Below are positions 1 through 7,918 of a DNA stretch of 64,000 nt, one piece after another. The position numbers and the translations under genes were made by a program. The notes under the pieces are model-generated. The model worked only from the letters and a program-made list of their open reading frames with translations. It ran no database searches and was not told where the DNA came from. Source of the stretch: Chungangia koreensis (GTDB taxonomy: Bacteria > Bacillota > Bacilli > Bacillales_A > Planococcaceae); NCBI RefSeq assembly GCF_042651785.1, contig NZ_JBHSEC010000022.1, positions 124,001 through 188,000 on the forward strand, written 5' to 3'. Each line of letters starts with the position of its first letter. Position 1 is the stretch's first letter.

Positions 1-632
1 ATGGTTTCAACGTTTTAAAGATCAAAGTTGGAATAGATGATATCGAAAATGATATCAATCGGATTTCGGGAATCCGGGACAGGATTGGGTACGACATTAA
101 GTTGCGTTTGGATGCCAATCAAGGATGGGAGCCTAAAGCAGCAGTTCGTGCCATTGGAAAAATGGAAGACGCAGGACTCGACATCGAGCTGATTGAACAA
201 CCGGTAAAAGCCCATGATATTGAAGGACTCAAATATGTGACGGATCATTCCATGACGCCGATTATGGCAGACGAAAGTGTCTTCTCGCCGTCAGATGCAT
301 GTCGGCTCTTACAAATTAGGGCGGCTGATTTGATTAATATTAAGCTAATGAAAGCGGGGGGCATTTACAATGCCTTGAAAATTAATACACTGGCAGAAGC
401 GAATGGGATCCAGTGTATGACAGGAAGTATGATTGAAACTAAACTTGGCATTACAGCTGCAGCTCATTTTGCTGCCAGCCAACCGAATATTACACGTTAT
501 GACTTTGATGCGCCTCTCATGTTATCCGAGGACGTCGTAGCTGGCGGGGTTGTTTATACCGGTCGTCATGTTTCTTTGAATACAGCTCCTGGTCTTGGTT
601 TAGAAAGCGCTAAATTAGATGGATTGTTTTAG
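1..632 (+). CDS. ykfB: L-Ala-D/L-Glu (dipeptide) epimerase, C-terminal part
   Basis: An enolase-superfamily enzyme that epimerises L-Ala-D-Glu, a murein-peptide breakdown product, to L-Ala-L-Glu in the cytoplasm. The reading frame is already open at base 3, so the window cuts off the first ~150 residues; 209 residues remain of a family usually ~360 long. Visible catalytic landmarks in order are the KIK lysine pair near the left edge, LDANQGW (metal Asp), ELIEQPV (metal Glu), MADES (metal Asp) and NIKLMKAGG (catalytic Lys). All the expected metal ligands and both acid/base lysines are present. It is followed 17 bases later by a YkfC-type endopeptidase and a peptide ABC ATPase, the B. subtilis ykfBCD order, which supports the peptide-recycling role over other muconate-cycloisomerase-like functions. 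Confidence 0.92.
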   Translation, partial: GFNVLKIKVGIDDIENDINRISGIRDRIGYDIKLRLDANQGWEPKAAVRAIGKMEDAGLDIELIEQPVKAHDIEGLKYVTDHSMTPIMADESVFSPSDACRLLQIRAADLINIKLMKAGGIYNALKINTLAEANGIQCMTGSMIETKLGITAAAHFAASQPNITRYDFDAPLMLSEDVVAGGVVYTGRHVSLNTAPGLGLESAKLDGLF

Positions 633-649
633 AAGGGGGAACGTACATC

Positions 650-1594
650 ATGGTATATCAATCATCAACGGCCTGGGTTTGCGCAGTGTCGGTCGCAACG
701 GTGTGGACTTCACCAGATTCGCCGAGGGAAATCGATGCACCGGGTCTTGAGAACCCAGTGAAACTAAATAAATGGTTGGAGCAGCTTCCGTTTGAACCGC
801 GCCTGGATCTTTGTGACGGGAACCGTGTTCAAACTCAATTACTATATGGTGAGCAAGTACATGTAGAGGAAATCAACGGTGAGTGGGCTAAAATCATTGC
901 CCTATGGCAGCCATCTAAAAAAGATGAAAGAGGCTATCCAGGATGGGTGCCAATAGCTCAGCTGAAAGAGGTAGTTCGACCATCGAACTTCGGCTATGCA
1001 AAAGTAGTTTCATCACGTGCCCAGTTATTTTCTCAGGACCGTACACCACTCATGGTGCTTCCATTGAATACGATTTTGCCAATCTTAAGTGAAGACGATC
1101 CGTTTACAGTTGTTCAAACACCTGATGGAGAAGCCCTTCTTTATAATGACGATATAGAAAAGGCACCGTCTATAGAAGCTTTCCGAAAAGGGGATGGGCT
1201 TGACGTCATTGCTTCCGCTTCAAAGTTTTTGGATCTGCCATACTTTTGGGGGGGAATGTCCACGTATGGTTATGATTGCTCCGGCTTTAGTTACAACATG
1301 CTAAAGGCACATGGTCATTTCATTCCGAGAGATGCAGGTGACCAAGCAAAGAATGGAAAAGAAATTTCTGTTGAAGATTCAACTGCTTGGCAATTTGGTG
1401 ATCTTTTATTCTTCGCTTACGAAGAAGGAAAAGGGAAGCTTCACCATGTCGGAATCTATTATGGAAATGGCCAAATGATCCATTCTCCACATACCGGAAA
1501 GTCAGTAGAAATCATCAACTTAAAAGGGACAGTATACGAGAAAGAGCTTTGCGCTGTCCGACGGTACGTGAACAATGAGGGGGCGATGATATGA
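650..1594 (+). CDS. ykfC: gamma-D-glutamyl-L-diamino acid endopeptidase (NlpC/P60)
   Basis: A cysteine peptidase that cuts the gamma-D-Glu to diamino-acid bond in murein peptides carrying a free N-terminal L-Ala, releasing the dipeptide used by the upstream epimerase. At 314 aa it has the family layout: SH3-like domains over roughly residues 1-170, then an NlpC/P60 domain. The catalytic Cys is about residue 210 in YDCSGF, with His about 266 in HHVGIYYG and a second polar His about 278 in IHSP. The start is ATG after a GGGGGA ribosome binding site. No convincing signal peptide is visible, consistent with acting on imported peptides. Its stop overlaps the next gene by four bases (ATGA), so the two are translationally coupled. 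Confidence 0.93.
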   Translation: MVYQSSTAWVCAVSVATVWTSPDSPREIDAPGLENPVKLNKWLEQLPFEPRLDLCDGNRVQTQLLYGEQVHVEEINGEWAKIIALWQPSKKDERGYPGWVPIAQLKEVVRPSNFGYAKVVSSRAQLFSQDRTPLMVLPLNTILPILSEDDPFTVVQTPDGEALLYNDDIEKAPSIEAFRKGDGLDVIASASKFLDLPYFWGGMSTYGYDCSGFSYNMLKAHGHFIPRDAGDQAKNGKEISVEDSTAWQFGDLLFFAYEEGKGKLHHVGIYYGNGQMIHSPHTGKSVEIINLKGTVYEKELCAVRRYVNNEGAMI

Positions 1595-2559
1595 CGCAAG
1601 ATGTTCTATTATCAGTAAAAGACTTAAAACGCCACTTTGAAATCGGGAATAGCCAAACGTTAAAGGCGGTTGACGGTATCAGCTTCGATATCTTTAAAGG
1701 AGAAGTGTTCGGTCTCGTAGGGGAGTCAGGCTGCGGGAAGTCCACGGCCGGCAGGACAATTTTAGGCTTGTATAACCGGACAGAGGGTGAAGTCACCTTT
1801 GAAGGTGAAGATGTTCACGGCATGAATGAAAAGGATCGAAAGAATTTCTTAAAGAAAATGCAAATGATTTTCCAAGATCCGTATGCTTCGTTGAATCCAA
1901 GATCGACAGTATTTGAAATCATCGCTGAACCGATGGAAGTTCATGGACTTTATAAAAATAAAGAAGATATGAGAAAACGAGTTTATGAGTTGTTAGAGGA
2001 TGTAGGTCTCAACCGTGATCATGCAAACCGTTATCCACATGAATTCTCAGGCGGTCAGCGACAACGGATCGGAATTGCCCGTGCTTTGGCGTTGGATCCT
2101 GATTTCATCATTGCGGACGAACCGATCTCTGCTTTGGATGTGTCAGTTCAAGCGCAGGTCGTCATGCTTCTACAGAAACTCCAACGTGAGAAAGGGTTGA
2201 CGTATCTCTTCATCGCCCATGACCTTGCAATGGTTAAATATATTTCCGATCGTATCGGTGTCATGTACTTAGGTCATATGGTTGAACAGACAACGAGTGA
2301 CAAATTGTATGAAAACCCGCTACATCCGTATACACAAGCATTGCTTTCAGCCATTCCGATTCCTGATCCGGATATCGAAGAAGAACGAGAACGGGTCATC
2401 CTACAAGGTGAATTGCCAAGCCCGATCAATCCGCCATCAGGTTGTGTATTCCGGACACGTTGTCCTTTTGCGATGGACGTATGCGCTGAAAAGAAACCTG
2501 TTTTTGCAGAGCAAGAACCAGGACATTACGTCGCGTGCCATTTATATCCTGGGTCTTAA
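1591..2559 (+). CDS. ykfD: oligopeptide ABC transporter ATP-binding protein (OppF/YkfD type)
   Basis: The ATPase subunit of an oligopeptide/dipeptide importer, 322 aa. It shows Walker A (GESGCGKST), the ABC signature (FSGGQRQRIGIARAL), Walker B with DEPISALD, the switch His (IAHDLAMVKY), and the C-terminal OppF/DppF extension ending in a Cys-containing CVFRTRCPFAMDVC segment. The start codon overlaps the stop of the endopeptidase gene. No permease or binding protein follows; a terminator comes directly after. The partner subunits are therefore either upstream of the window or shared with another peptide transporter elsewhere. B. subtilis ykfD is organised in the same way. Confidence 0.93.
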   Translation: MTQDVLLSVKDLKRHFEIGNSQTLKAVDGISFDIFKGEVFGLVGESGCGKSTAGRTILGLYNRTEGEVTFEGEDVHGMNEKDRKNFLKKMQMIFQDPYASLNPRSTVFEIIAEPMEVHGLYKNKEDMRKRVYELLEDVGLNRDHANRYPHEFSGGQRQRIGIARALALDPDFIIADEPISALDVSVQAQVVMLLQKLQREKGLTYLFIAHDLAMVKYISDRIGVMYLGHMVEQTTSDKLYENPLHPYTQALLSAIPIPDPDIEEERERVILQGELPSPINPPSGCVFRTRCPFAMDVCAEKKPVFAEQEPGHYVACHLYPGS

Positions 2560-2575
2560 TTGATCATCAATAGCG

Positions 2576-2604
2576 AGCATTGCTGAAAATGGCAATGCTT
2601 TTTT
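2576..2604 (+). terminator. Rho-independent terminator of the ykf operon
   Basis: An 8-bp stem (AGCATTGC / GCAATGCT) with an 8-base loop and a run of six T, 17 bases after the ykfD stop. Confidence 0.9.
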
Positions 2605-2647
2605 AGTTTGGCTAGCGAGCAATTGCATTTACAAAGGAGTGAACTTA

Positions 2648-2854
2648 TTGAGATATTTCTTTGTTCTTTTTCTTACTCTACTCATCACACGCTATATTTC
2701 TGAAGGCGTTTATTCGTGGATCGGTCTGGACTATAGATGGTTTGAAAGCGAGTTCGATTTATTATTACTTTTGGCGGACTTCGGTATATTCGTTGCCATC
2801 TATATGGTGGTCTATAACATGTTAAGAAGGCTAATGATCAAAAAAGAAGAATAA
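2648..2854 (+). CDS. small two-helix membrane protein, unknown function
   Basis: A 68-aa hydrophobic protein with two predicted membrane segments (about residues 2-18 and 39-60) and a basic C-terminal tail (RRLMIKKEE), suggesting the tail is cytoplasmic. I place the start at TTG 2648 because the GGAG ribosome binding site at 2636-2639 is eight bases upstream; an in-frame GTG at 2639 would abut the RBS. It stands alone between two terminators and so is a single-gene transcription unit. I do not recognise the family. Confidence 0.65.
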   Translation: MRYFFVLFLTLLITRYISEGVYSWIGLDYRWFESEFDLLLLLADFGIFVAIYMVVYNMLRRLMIKKEE

Positions 2855-2858
2855 AAAA

Positions 2859-2885
2859 GAGTTGGTCCAGGACCAACTCTTTTTA
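2859..2885. terminator. bidirectional terminator between convergent genes
   Basis: A hairpin GAGTTGGTC / GACCAACTC with A-rich sequence on the left and T-rich on the right. It can end both the plus-strand small membrane gene and the minus-strand acetyltransferase. Confidence 0.85.
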
Positions 2886-3704
2886 TTCTTCTACGACCGG
2901 ATGTTCATTTAACCAAGTCGTCCCATATTCCACAAGTGGTTTCATCTGAATGAGTTTCACATCAGCTTGACCTATTTTTCCTGTATGGAAAGCTTCTGGA
3001 TGTGCTGTTTCGAAGGCTTCGCCAATCTCAGGGAAGCGGTCGGAGTCCACATCTGCCATCTCATACGTCTTCCATTCTCGTTTACCGTTGATCATCATTG
3101 CTGCGCCTTGTGGGGAAAATGTGATTTTCTCCTGTCGATACTCGGATAGATGAAGTGCTGTACATGAGTCGTAGCCTACACCGATCAGAAGCAGTTTTAC
3201 ATCTTCTTCAATCATTTTTCCAAGGGGAGATTTTTCACTGAACGATTCTTCCAGCGGATGTTCCTTCATCCATTCCTCAGCATGTTTACCCCACGCCATA
3301 AAAGAGTGAGCTGGATGAGGGCTGCGGATAGTTTCAGGGTGACGATGAAAGCATTCCGCGATTTTACCCATTCCACGGAGTGGTGTCAGATGAGGATCGT
3401 ATGCAGGCCAAGTGTCACGGATTGGCTGGTGCCAATCTTCTGGTACAGGAGGAAGCATCCAATACATCGGGTCTGAATTCTCGGCAGACTGTGCAGGCAT
3501 GACAATCGTTCCTTCTTTTGTGATAGTTTCCATCAATGCTTCTATCACTGCCTGTGCACCACCAGCCAACCATCCGATAGATTTCATTGATGAATGCACT
3601 ATCAAGGAATCGCCTGGACGAATATTAAGTTCTGTTAAATCATTTTTAATGGTTTCTTTCGATTGAAAATTCTTTGTCTCTAAAATCAGGTCAAACTCTG
3701 CCAT
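2883..3704 (-). CDS. AAC(3)-family N-acetyltransferase (YokD-like)
   Basis: A 273-aa acetyl-CoA-dependent acetyltransferase of the antibiotic/aminoglycoside 3-N-acetyltransferase fold. Family landmarks are VHSSMKSIGW near residue 36, the AGGAQAVIEAL helix, TPLRGMGKIAE, RSPHPAHSFMAWG (catalytic-region His) and LLLIGVGYDSCTALH. B. subtilis YokD has the same length and architecture. The start is set at the Met at 3704 because a GAGGGGG ribosome binding site lies 8-10 bases upstream; a 12-residue longer frame lacks a good RBS. Chromosomal members often have no proven drug substrate, so resistance should not be assumed. It is a lone gene. Confidence 0.85.
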   Translation of the reverse strand: MAEFDLILETKNFQSKETIKNDLTELNIRPGDSLIVHSSMKSIGWLAGGAQAVIEALMETITKEGTIVMPAQSAENSDPMYWMLPPVPEDWHQPIRDTWPAYDPHLTPLRGMGKIAECFHRHPETIRSPHPAHSFMAWGKHAEEWMKEHPLEESFSEKSPLGKMIEEDVKLLLIGVGYDSCTALHLSEYRQEKITFSPQGAAMMINGKREWKTYEMADVDSDRFPEIGEAFETAHPEAFHTGKIGQADVKLIQMKPLVEYGTTWLNEHPVVEE

Positions 3705-3828
3705 ATTATTTCCCCCTCTTATCTTATTTAATTGTAACAAAAGGTTTCGAAAAGTGAATAAACGTCAATTTTTAAACAAAACAGTGTATCCTAATAGGAG
3801 AGGAAGTTTGTAAAAGGAGAGACCAGAA

Positions 3829-4302
3829 ATGAACATGACGATTCCGATGAAACAATCGAGGACGATCTCTACACGGCTAGTTTTGCCGCCGGATACAAAT
3901 AATCACGAAACGATTTTCGGAGGACGTGTAATGGCGTATATTGATGAAATTGCAGCCATCTCTTCCATGAAGCATTCAAACAAATCCGTAGTGACTGCAT
4001 CCATAGACTCTGTTGACTTCATTTCTGCTGCAAGGGTAGGAGATATTCTCGAGTTAGAAGCTGTAGTCAGTTCCACGGGCCGAACTTCGATGGAAGTCTA
4101 TGTACGTGTGCGTTCCATTAATGTACTGACAGGTAAGTCTAAAATGACTACAGAATCCTTTGTGACCATGGTTGCTGTTGATGAAGATGGCAAGCCTATT
4201 CCGGTCCCGAGCGTAGTGCCTGAAACGGAAGAAGAGAAACGGCTTTTCGATACGGGTCAAGCCCGTCGTGAATATAGAAAACAGCGAAAAACATTAAAAT
4301 GA
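3829..4302 (+). CDS. acyl-CoA thioesterase, hotdog fold (YkhA-like)
   Basis: A 157-aa cytoplasmic acyl-CoA hydrolase of the BACH/YciA/YkhA type. The hotdog signature is clear: TNNHETIFGGRVMAYIDE near residue 23 (catalytic Asn/His and the Gly-Gly turn into the long helix), followed by SVDFISAARVGDILELEA. The C-terminus is basic (REYRKQRKTLK). The start ATG follows an AAAGGAGA ribosome binding site. It is a single gene with its own upstream region, and the hairpin immediately after it probably ends the transcript while also covering the RBS of the next gene. Confidence 0.9.
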   Translation: MNMTIPMKQSRTISTRLVLPPDTNNHETIFGGRVMAYIDEIAAISSMKHSNKSVVTASIDSVDFISAARVGDILELEAVVSSTGRTSMEVYVRVRSINVLTGKSKMTTESFVTMVAVDEDGKPIPVPSVVPETEEEKRLFDTGQARREYRKQRKTLK

Positions 4303-4310
4303 TGAAACTT

Positions 4311-4349
4311 CACCCCTGTCTACACGTAAAAGTAGACAGGGGTGATTTT
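4311..4349 (+). promoter_or_regulatory. perfect 13-bp hairpin covering the RBS of the next gene
   Basis: CACCCCTGTCTAC (4311-4323) pairs perfectly with GTAGACAGGGGTG (4332-4344), with loop ACGTAAAA, followed by ATTTT and then ATG at 4350. The 3' arm contains AGGGGTG, the only plausible ribosome binding site of the following gene. The structure could therefore terminate the thioesterase transcript, block translation of the downstream gene on read-through RNA, or both. Confidence 0.6.
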
Positions 4350-5300
4350 ATGCGTGAACAATTTTTAGAAAGACAAAATGAGTTCTTAACTTTGGTGAAT
4401 GAACGAAATAAACTAAAGCGTAAATTGGCGTCATACAAAGAACAATGGTTAGAAACGGATATGAAAATACAACAATTGCAAAAACAACTGACAAAAGAGC
4501 AACAGGATGTCCGTAAGCTCGATCAGTTTTCCATGTCCAATTTAGTAAACAAGTGGAAAGGCACGATGAATGAAATCCGCCGGAAGGAAGTCGAGGAAGC
4601 AGCAGCAGTGGAGCTAAAGCTGAATGAAGAGGAAAAGACACTGATTGACGTGCAAGCTGAAATAGACAAGTTGGACTCCGAGTTGGATCAAGATGTGTTT
4701 GCTCAATTGGATGATAAGTGGCAGGAGTTCTTAAAGGAAAAAGAGAGTTGGCTCATGGAAAATACGGTGAACGAGCGTCAACAATTGGCTGAGTTATATG
4801 AACGTGAAGCGAATCTTGAATCTCTTCATAAAGAGATTGAGGAGGCGATCGCGGCAGGTAGAAGTGCTATAGCTTCGCTTAAGCGGGCCGAGGAAGAATT
4901 GAGCTCAGCTAAGAGCATGTCCACATGGGACACGTTCCTTGGCGGTGGCATATTCGTCACCGCGATGAAGCATAGCAGTCTTAATAATTCGCAGGATTAT
5001 ATTCATAGAGCTCAAATGGCATTGCGTAGATTCCAGACGGAATTGAAGGACGTAGAGCATGTTGCTGATGAGGTCATAAACGTCGACCAATCCACATTTA
5101 CAACCTTTACGGATTATTTCTTTGATAACATCTTTACAGACTGGATGATCCATTCACAAATTACAGAATCCCAAGACCGCCTGGACTCGGCTATTCGACA
5201 AGTTGAGCGAGCCTTGCACAACCTTCAGAAGAAACAGGAAGAGACGAAGACTGAGTTGGATGGTATTAAACGCAGGATTCATCAAATCGTATTGAATTAA
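4350..5300 (+). CDS. coiled-coil protein of unknown function
   Basis: A 316-aa highly charged protein dominated by heptad-like helices: residues ~1-60, ~80-125, ~130-195 and again ~270-316. A short non-coiled segment rich in Gly/Phe (STWDTFLGGGIFVTAMKHSS, about residues 190-210) interrupts the coils, and an aromatic patch (TTFTDYFFDNIFTDW) lies around 250-270. There is no signal peptide or convincing membrane helix. The start is the ATG at 4350, six bases after AGGGGTG; an upstream in-frame ATG lies inside the preceding hairpin. I do not recognise the family; the layout is compatible with a scaffold or stress protein. Confidence 0.8.
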   Translation: MREQFLERQNEFLTLVNERNKLKRKLASYKEQWLETDMKIQQLQKQLTKEQQDVRKLDQFSMSNLVNKWKGTMNEIRRKEVEEAAAVELKLNEEEKTLIDVQAEIDKLDSELDQDVFAQLDDKWQEFLKEKESWLMENTVNERQQLAELYEREANLESLHKEIEEAIAAGRSAIASLKRAEEELSSAKSMSTWDTFLGGGIFVTAMKHSSLNNSQDYIHRAQMALRRFQTELKDVEHVADEVINVDQSTFTTFTDYFFDNIFTDWMIHSQITESQDRLDSAIRQVERALHNLQKKQEETKTELDGIKRRIHQIVLN

Positions 5301-5429
5301 GCTGTATAGACCGAATTCCAGCTAAACAGATTGAGGGACTCCTTGGTTGAATGTACCATATACAAAGGAAAACTCCTATCAAGCATTTCAACAAAATTTT
5401 TTAAGTGGTAGAAGTCGGTAAAATAAGCA

Positions 5430-5453
5430 AAAAGGACCTTCCGATGAAGGTCC
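5430..5453 (-). terminator. terminator of the DinB operon (minus strand)
   Basis: GGACCTT (5434-5440) pairs with AAGGTCC (5447-5453); read on the minus strand it is followed by TTTTTGCTT. Confidence 0.85.
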
Positions 5454-5462
5454 AGCTTTACT

Positions 5463-5942
5463 TTAATATGGTACAGCATCTTCTTTTGTCGGTCCCATTA
5501 CACCTGGAACTTTCAAACCGGCTTGCCGCAGAAGAACCGTCATTTGGCCGCGGTGATGCGTTTGGTGATCGATCATCATTCGGAGCAATGCGCCACGTGG
5601 TACGGACTGTCCATGGCTGTCAACTTCTTCAACCATCTGTTCATCCGTTAGCTTTTCCACTGCGTTTTTCAGATCAGCCGAAATCTTTTTATACGCGTTG
5701 CTAATTTCTTCTGCGGATGTCGGCACTGTTTTAAGATCACCATCTAAGTTCACTTCAAGTCCGACCTGCCCCGCGAAATAGACAATTGCACCTGATAAAT
5801 GCCAGCCAAGCCAGCCGAGTGTATTATGTCCTTCGACGATTGCTTGGTTCAATTTCTCATCTGTTAAGGCGTCCAATACATTGATAGTACCTTCCGAAGC
5901 ATTCGACCAATCTGTCAAAAAGTCATTTACTTTACGATACAT
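5463..5942 (-). CDS. DinB/YfiT-like four-helix metal-binding protein
   Basis: A 159-aa DinB-superfamily protein. These are four-helix bundles with a three-His metal site, often acting as thiol-dependent transferases or damage-inducible proteins. The metal ligands are visible as the His in LGWHLSGA (about residue 50) and the DHQTHHRGQ motif (about residue 130), which is diagnostic. The ATG at 5942 has a GGAG nine bases upstream; the alternative TTG six bases earlier is too close. It is the last gene of a minus-strand run (GNAT, VOC, small membrane protein, DinB) closed by a terminator. The exact substrate is unknown. Confidence 0.88.
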   Translation of the reverse strand: MYRKVNDFLTDWSNASEGTINVLDALTDEKLNQAIVEGHNTLGWLGWHLSGAIVYFAGQVGLEVNLDGDLKTVPTSAEEISNAYKKISADLKNAVEKLTDEQMVEEVDSHGQSVPRGALLRMMIDHQTHHRGQMTVLLRQAGLKVPGVMGPTKEDAVPY

Positions 5943-5954
5943 CTCCAATCACTC

Positions 5955-6125
5955 CTACCAGTTTCTATATATGCGAAGAATCGCTCTTGGTATAAATAAT
6001 AATAGATTTATTGTTAATTCAAAAATAATGGAACTCGCAATTTCATCTCTAATATCTCTCCAAGACCAAACTCGTTCATCCTTCTTCTTTCTTTGTACAG
6101 TATTCTTACTTTGTTCTTCCATCAT
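5955..6125 (-). CDS. small membrane protein, overlapping the VOC gene end
   Basis: A 56-aa protein with a charged N-terminus (EEQSKNTVQRKKKDERVW) and one hydrophobic helix (about residues 30-48), ending in basic/aromatic IYRNW. It starts with two consecutive ATG codons (6125, 6122) preceded by TTTGGAGTTTGGAAAAG, and overlaps the end of the VOC gene by about 20 bases. It ends 12 bases before the DinB start, so it fits as a translationally coupled member of this operon. It is too short to be certain and I do not recognise the family. Confidence 0.5.
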   Translation of the reverse strand: MMEEQSKNTVQRKKKDERVWSWRDIRDEIASSIIFELTINLLLFIPRAILRIYRNW

Positions 6126-6492
6126 CTTTTCCAAACTCCAAAAATTCAATTCGGTTGCCAAATGGATCTTCCGTGAAAAACCGGTTCCTTCCTGCAATCG
6201 GAGCATCTTCCTTTACTAAATAACCCGCTGAGTGAAGTTTGTTACGTAGTTCTTCTAAATTGTCGGCTATAAATCCAGGATGAGCCTTTTTGGAAGGATT
6301 GAATGGTTCTTCAATGCCTACATGAACTTCTTGCTGACCGCATATAAACCAACAACCGCCTCTGCCCTTTAGGAGATCAGGCTTCTCCAATTCTTCCATG
6401 CCCAGCACTTCGCTGTAAAACCTTCTTGCCTCATTCTCCGAACCTTTTGGAGCGGCAACTTGTATATGGTCTATTCCTTTAAGGAAACTCAT
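6106..6492 (-). CDS. VOC/glyoxalase-family protein
   Basis: A 128-aa vicinal-oxygen-chelate protein with two beta-alpha-beta-beta-beta modules. Visible landmarks are DHIQVAAP (first metal His), RRFYSEVLGM, VHVGIEEP, HPGFIADNLEEL and ENDPFGNRIEFLE-like FTEDPFGNRIEFLEF (metal Glu). The family includes glyoxalase I, dioxygenases and fosfomycin/bleomycin resistance proteins; the sequence does not settle which. Its ATG overlaps the stop of the upstream GNAT gene by four bases, indicating coupled translation. It is the second gene of the minus-strand operon. Confidence 0.88.
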   Translation of the reverse strand: MSFLKGIDHIQVAAPKGSENEARRFYSEVLGMEELEKPDLLKGRGGCWFICGQQEVHVGIEEPFNPSKKAHPGFIADNLEELRNKLHSAGYLVKEDAPIAGRNRFFTEDPFGNRIEFLEFGKDDGRTK

Positions 6493-7019
6493 TTACGACC
6501 TACCTCCCATTCATGCGCTAAGAGCCCATACAAATGCATATCGTATCTTTGGCCATCACGTTGTAGGAAATCCCGGAATGTCCCTTCATGCTTGAAACCT
6601 AATTTTTCGTACAGCTTAATGGCCGGATCGTTATAACTGAACACAGTAAGTTGAAGACGGTGCAAATTCAACTCATTGAAACCGTAATGAATGAGCAATT
6701 CCATTGCTTCACGTCCGTATCCTCTCCCGTGAAAGTCCGGTCCAAGTGCAATCGATAGCCAGCCCACCCGATGTGGCCAGACAATATCTTCAATTGCGCA
6801 GACACCGATGAACTCCTCTGATTTAAGTGACCGGATTGCAAAGCGGAAGTTGTTATCGGAGTGCTCATTGAACCATTCTTCCGTTTTCTTCTCTGATAAT
6901 TCTCGAATTGGGAAGGAATTATAGTTCCTTCCGAAAGCTGGATCACTATTCCACGTTCTATAGTGTTCCAAATCTTCTTTTCTCATGGCTGTCAATCGAA
7001 TAGATGTACCTGTAAACAT
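6489..7019 (-). CDS. RimJ/RimL-type GNAT N-acetyltransferase
   Basis: A 176-aa GNAT acetyltransferase of the ribosomal-protein-alanine/aminoglycoside subfamily. The acetyl-CoA-binding motif A is FHGRGYGREAMELL (about residues 105-118), followed by LHRLQLTVFSYNDPAIKLYEKLGFKHEG-type motif B elements. The start at 7019 has a GAGGAG ribosome binding site seven bases upstream; the Met five codons earlier would overlap that RBS. It is the first gene of the minus-strand operon with VOC, small membrane and DinB genes. The substrate is unknown. Confidence 0.88.
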   Translation of the reverse strand: MFTGTSIRLTAMRKEDLEHYRTWNSDPAFGRNYNSFPIRELSEKKTEEWFNEHSDNNFRFAIRSLKSEEFIGVCAIEDIVWPHRVGWLSIALGPDFHGRGYGREAMELLIHYGFNELNLHRLQLTVFSYNDPAIKLYEKLGFKHEGTFRDFLQRDGQRYDMHLYGLLAHEWEVGRK

Positions 7020-7127
7020 ATCATTTCTCCTCATTACTTTTTCTTATGGATTTCCTTCATAACTATCTATTATCCTTATCACATTATCCGCCTTATAATG
7101 ATAGTAACAATAAGGGGGGTGTGGAGC

Positions 7128-7862
7128 ATGGATTACATTTTGCTCTTCTTCATTGGAATCATCGCCACAACCATCGGGACATTAGCCGGCGGTGGAGGGC
7201 TCATCAGTCTTCCAGCGATGCTGGTTTTAGGAGTGCCGATTCATTCAGCGATCGGAGCGAATAAAGTCTCCAATACAGTCAGTTCTTTTTCAAGTTTTTA
7301 TATCTTACTTAAGAAAAAACAAATCTCATTAAAAGAATCATTCTGGATCATCCCGGTTAGCCTGCTCGGAGGGGCGAGTGGCGGATTCATCGCTTCCCAG
7401 TTGACTTCGGACAAAATGTATATTGTTGCAATCATTCTGTTGGTTTTTGCTTTCTTCACCTCGTTTTTAGGGAAAGGGAACTTCACGGGACAGGAACCGC
7501 TTAAGATGAATAAAATCAGTGTACCAGGCCTATATGGAATTGGGATCTACGATGGATTGTTCGGACCGGGGCAAGGAACATTAATGCTCTATTTATTCAA
7601 TCACTTGAATGTTGCCTACATCCGAGCGGTTGCACTTGTCCGGTTGGCGACTTTCGCCAGTTGCTTCGGAGCAGCAGTCACGTATATCGCCTCAGGTAGT
7701 ATCATCTGGCCAATTACATTATGTTTGATGGCCGGTTCCATCACCGGAGCACAGATTGGTGTCCGGATCGCCCAGAAGTTGAAACCTGAACTCGTAAAAC
7801 CAATTCTCCGTTTAGTGACAATAGCTTTAATCATCCAAATTGTTGTTGAAAACGTCCTTTAA
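7128..7862 (+). CDS. TSUP-family anion/sulfonate transporter (TauE/SafE)
   Basis: A 244-aa integral membrane protein with about seven to eight hydrophobic helices and the duplicated TSUP core: GTLAGGGGLISLPAMLVLGVPIHSAIGAN-type sequence in the first half (residues ~17-45) and YDGLFGPGQGTLMLY in the second. Such proteins export or import sulfite, sulfonates, sulfoacetate or related anions. The start ATG at 7128 follows AAGGGGGGTGTGGAGC, and a TATAAT box lies at 7094-7099. It is divergent from the GNAT operon. The exact substrate cannot be told from sequence. Confidence 0.88.
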   Translation: MDYILLFFIGIIATTIGTLAGGGGLISLPAMLVLGVPIHSAIGANKVSNTVSSFSSFYILLKKKQISLKESFWIIPVSLLGGASGGFIASQLTSDKMYIVAIILLVFAFFTSFLGKGNFTGQEPLKMNKISVPGLYGIGIYDGLFGPGQGTLMLYLFNHLNVAYIRAVALVRLATFASCFGAAVTYIASGSIIWPITLCLMAGSITGAQIGVRIAQKLKPELVKPILRLVTIALIIQIVVENVL

Positions 7863-7876
7863 CCAGGGCGTTTTTT
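7851..7876 (+). terminator. terminator of the TSUP gene
   Basis: AACGTCCT (7851-7858) pairs with AGGGCGTT (7865-7872) with one wobble, followed by a T run. The stem begins inside the last codons of the gene. Confidence 0.85.
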
Positions 7877-7918
7877 ATTTTCCCAGAGTAATGTATTCGA
7901 CATTTGTTAGAAAAATCC

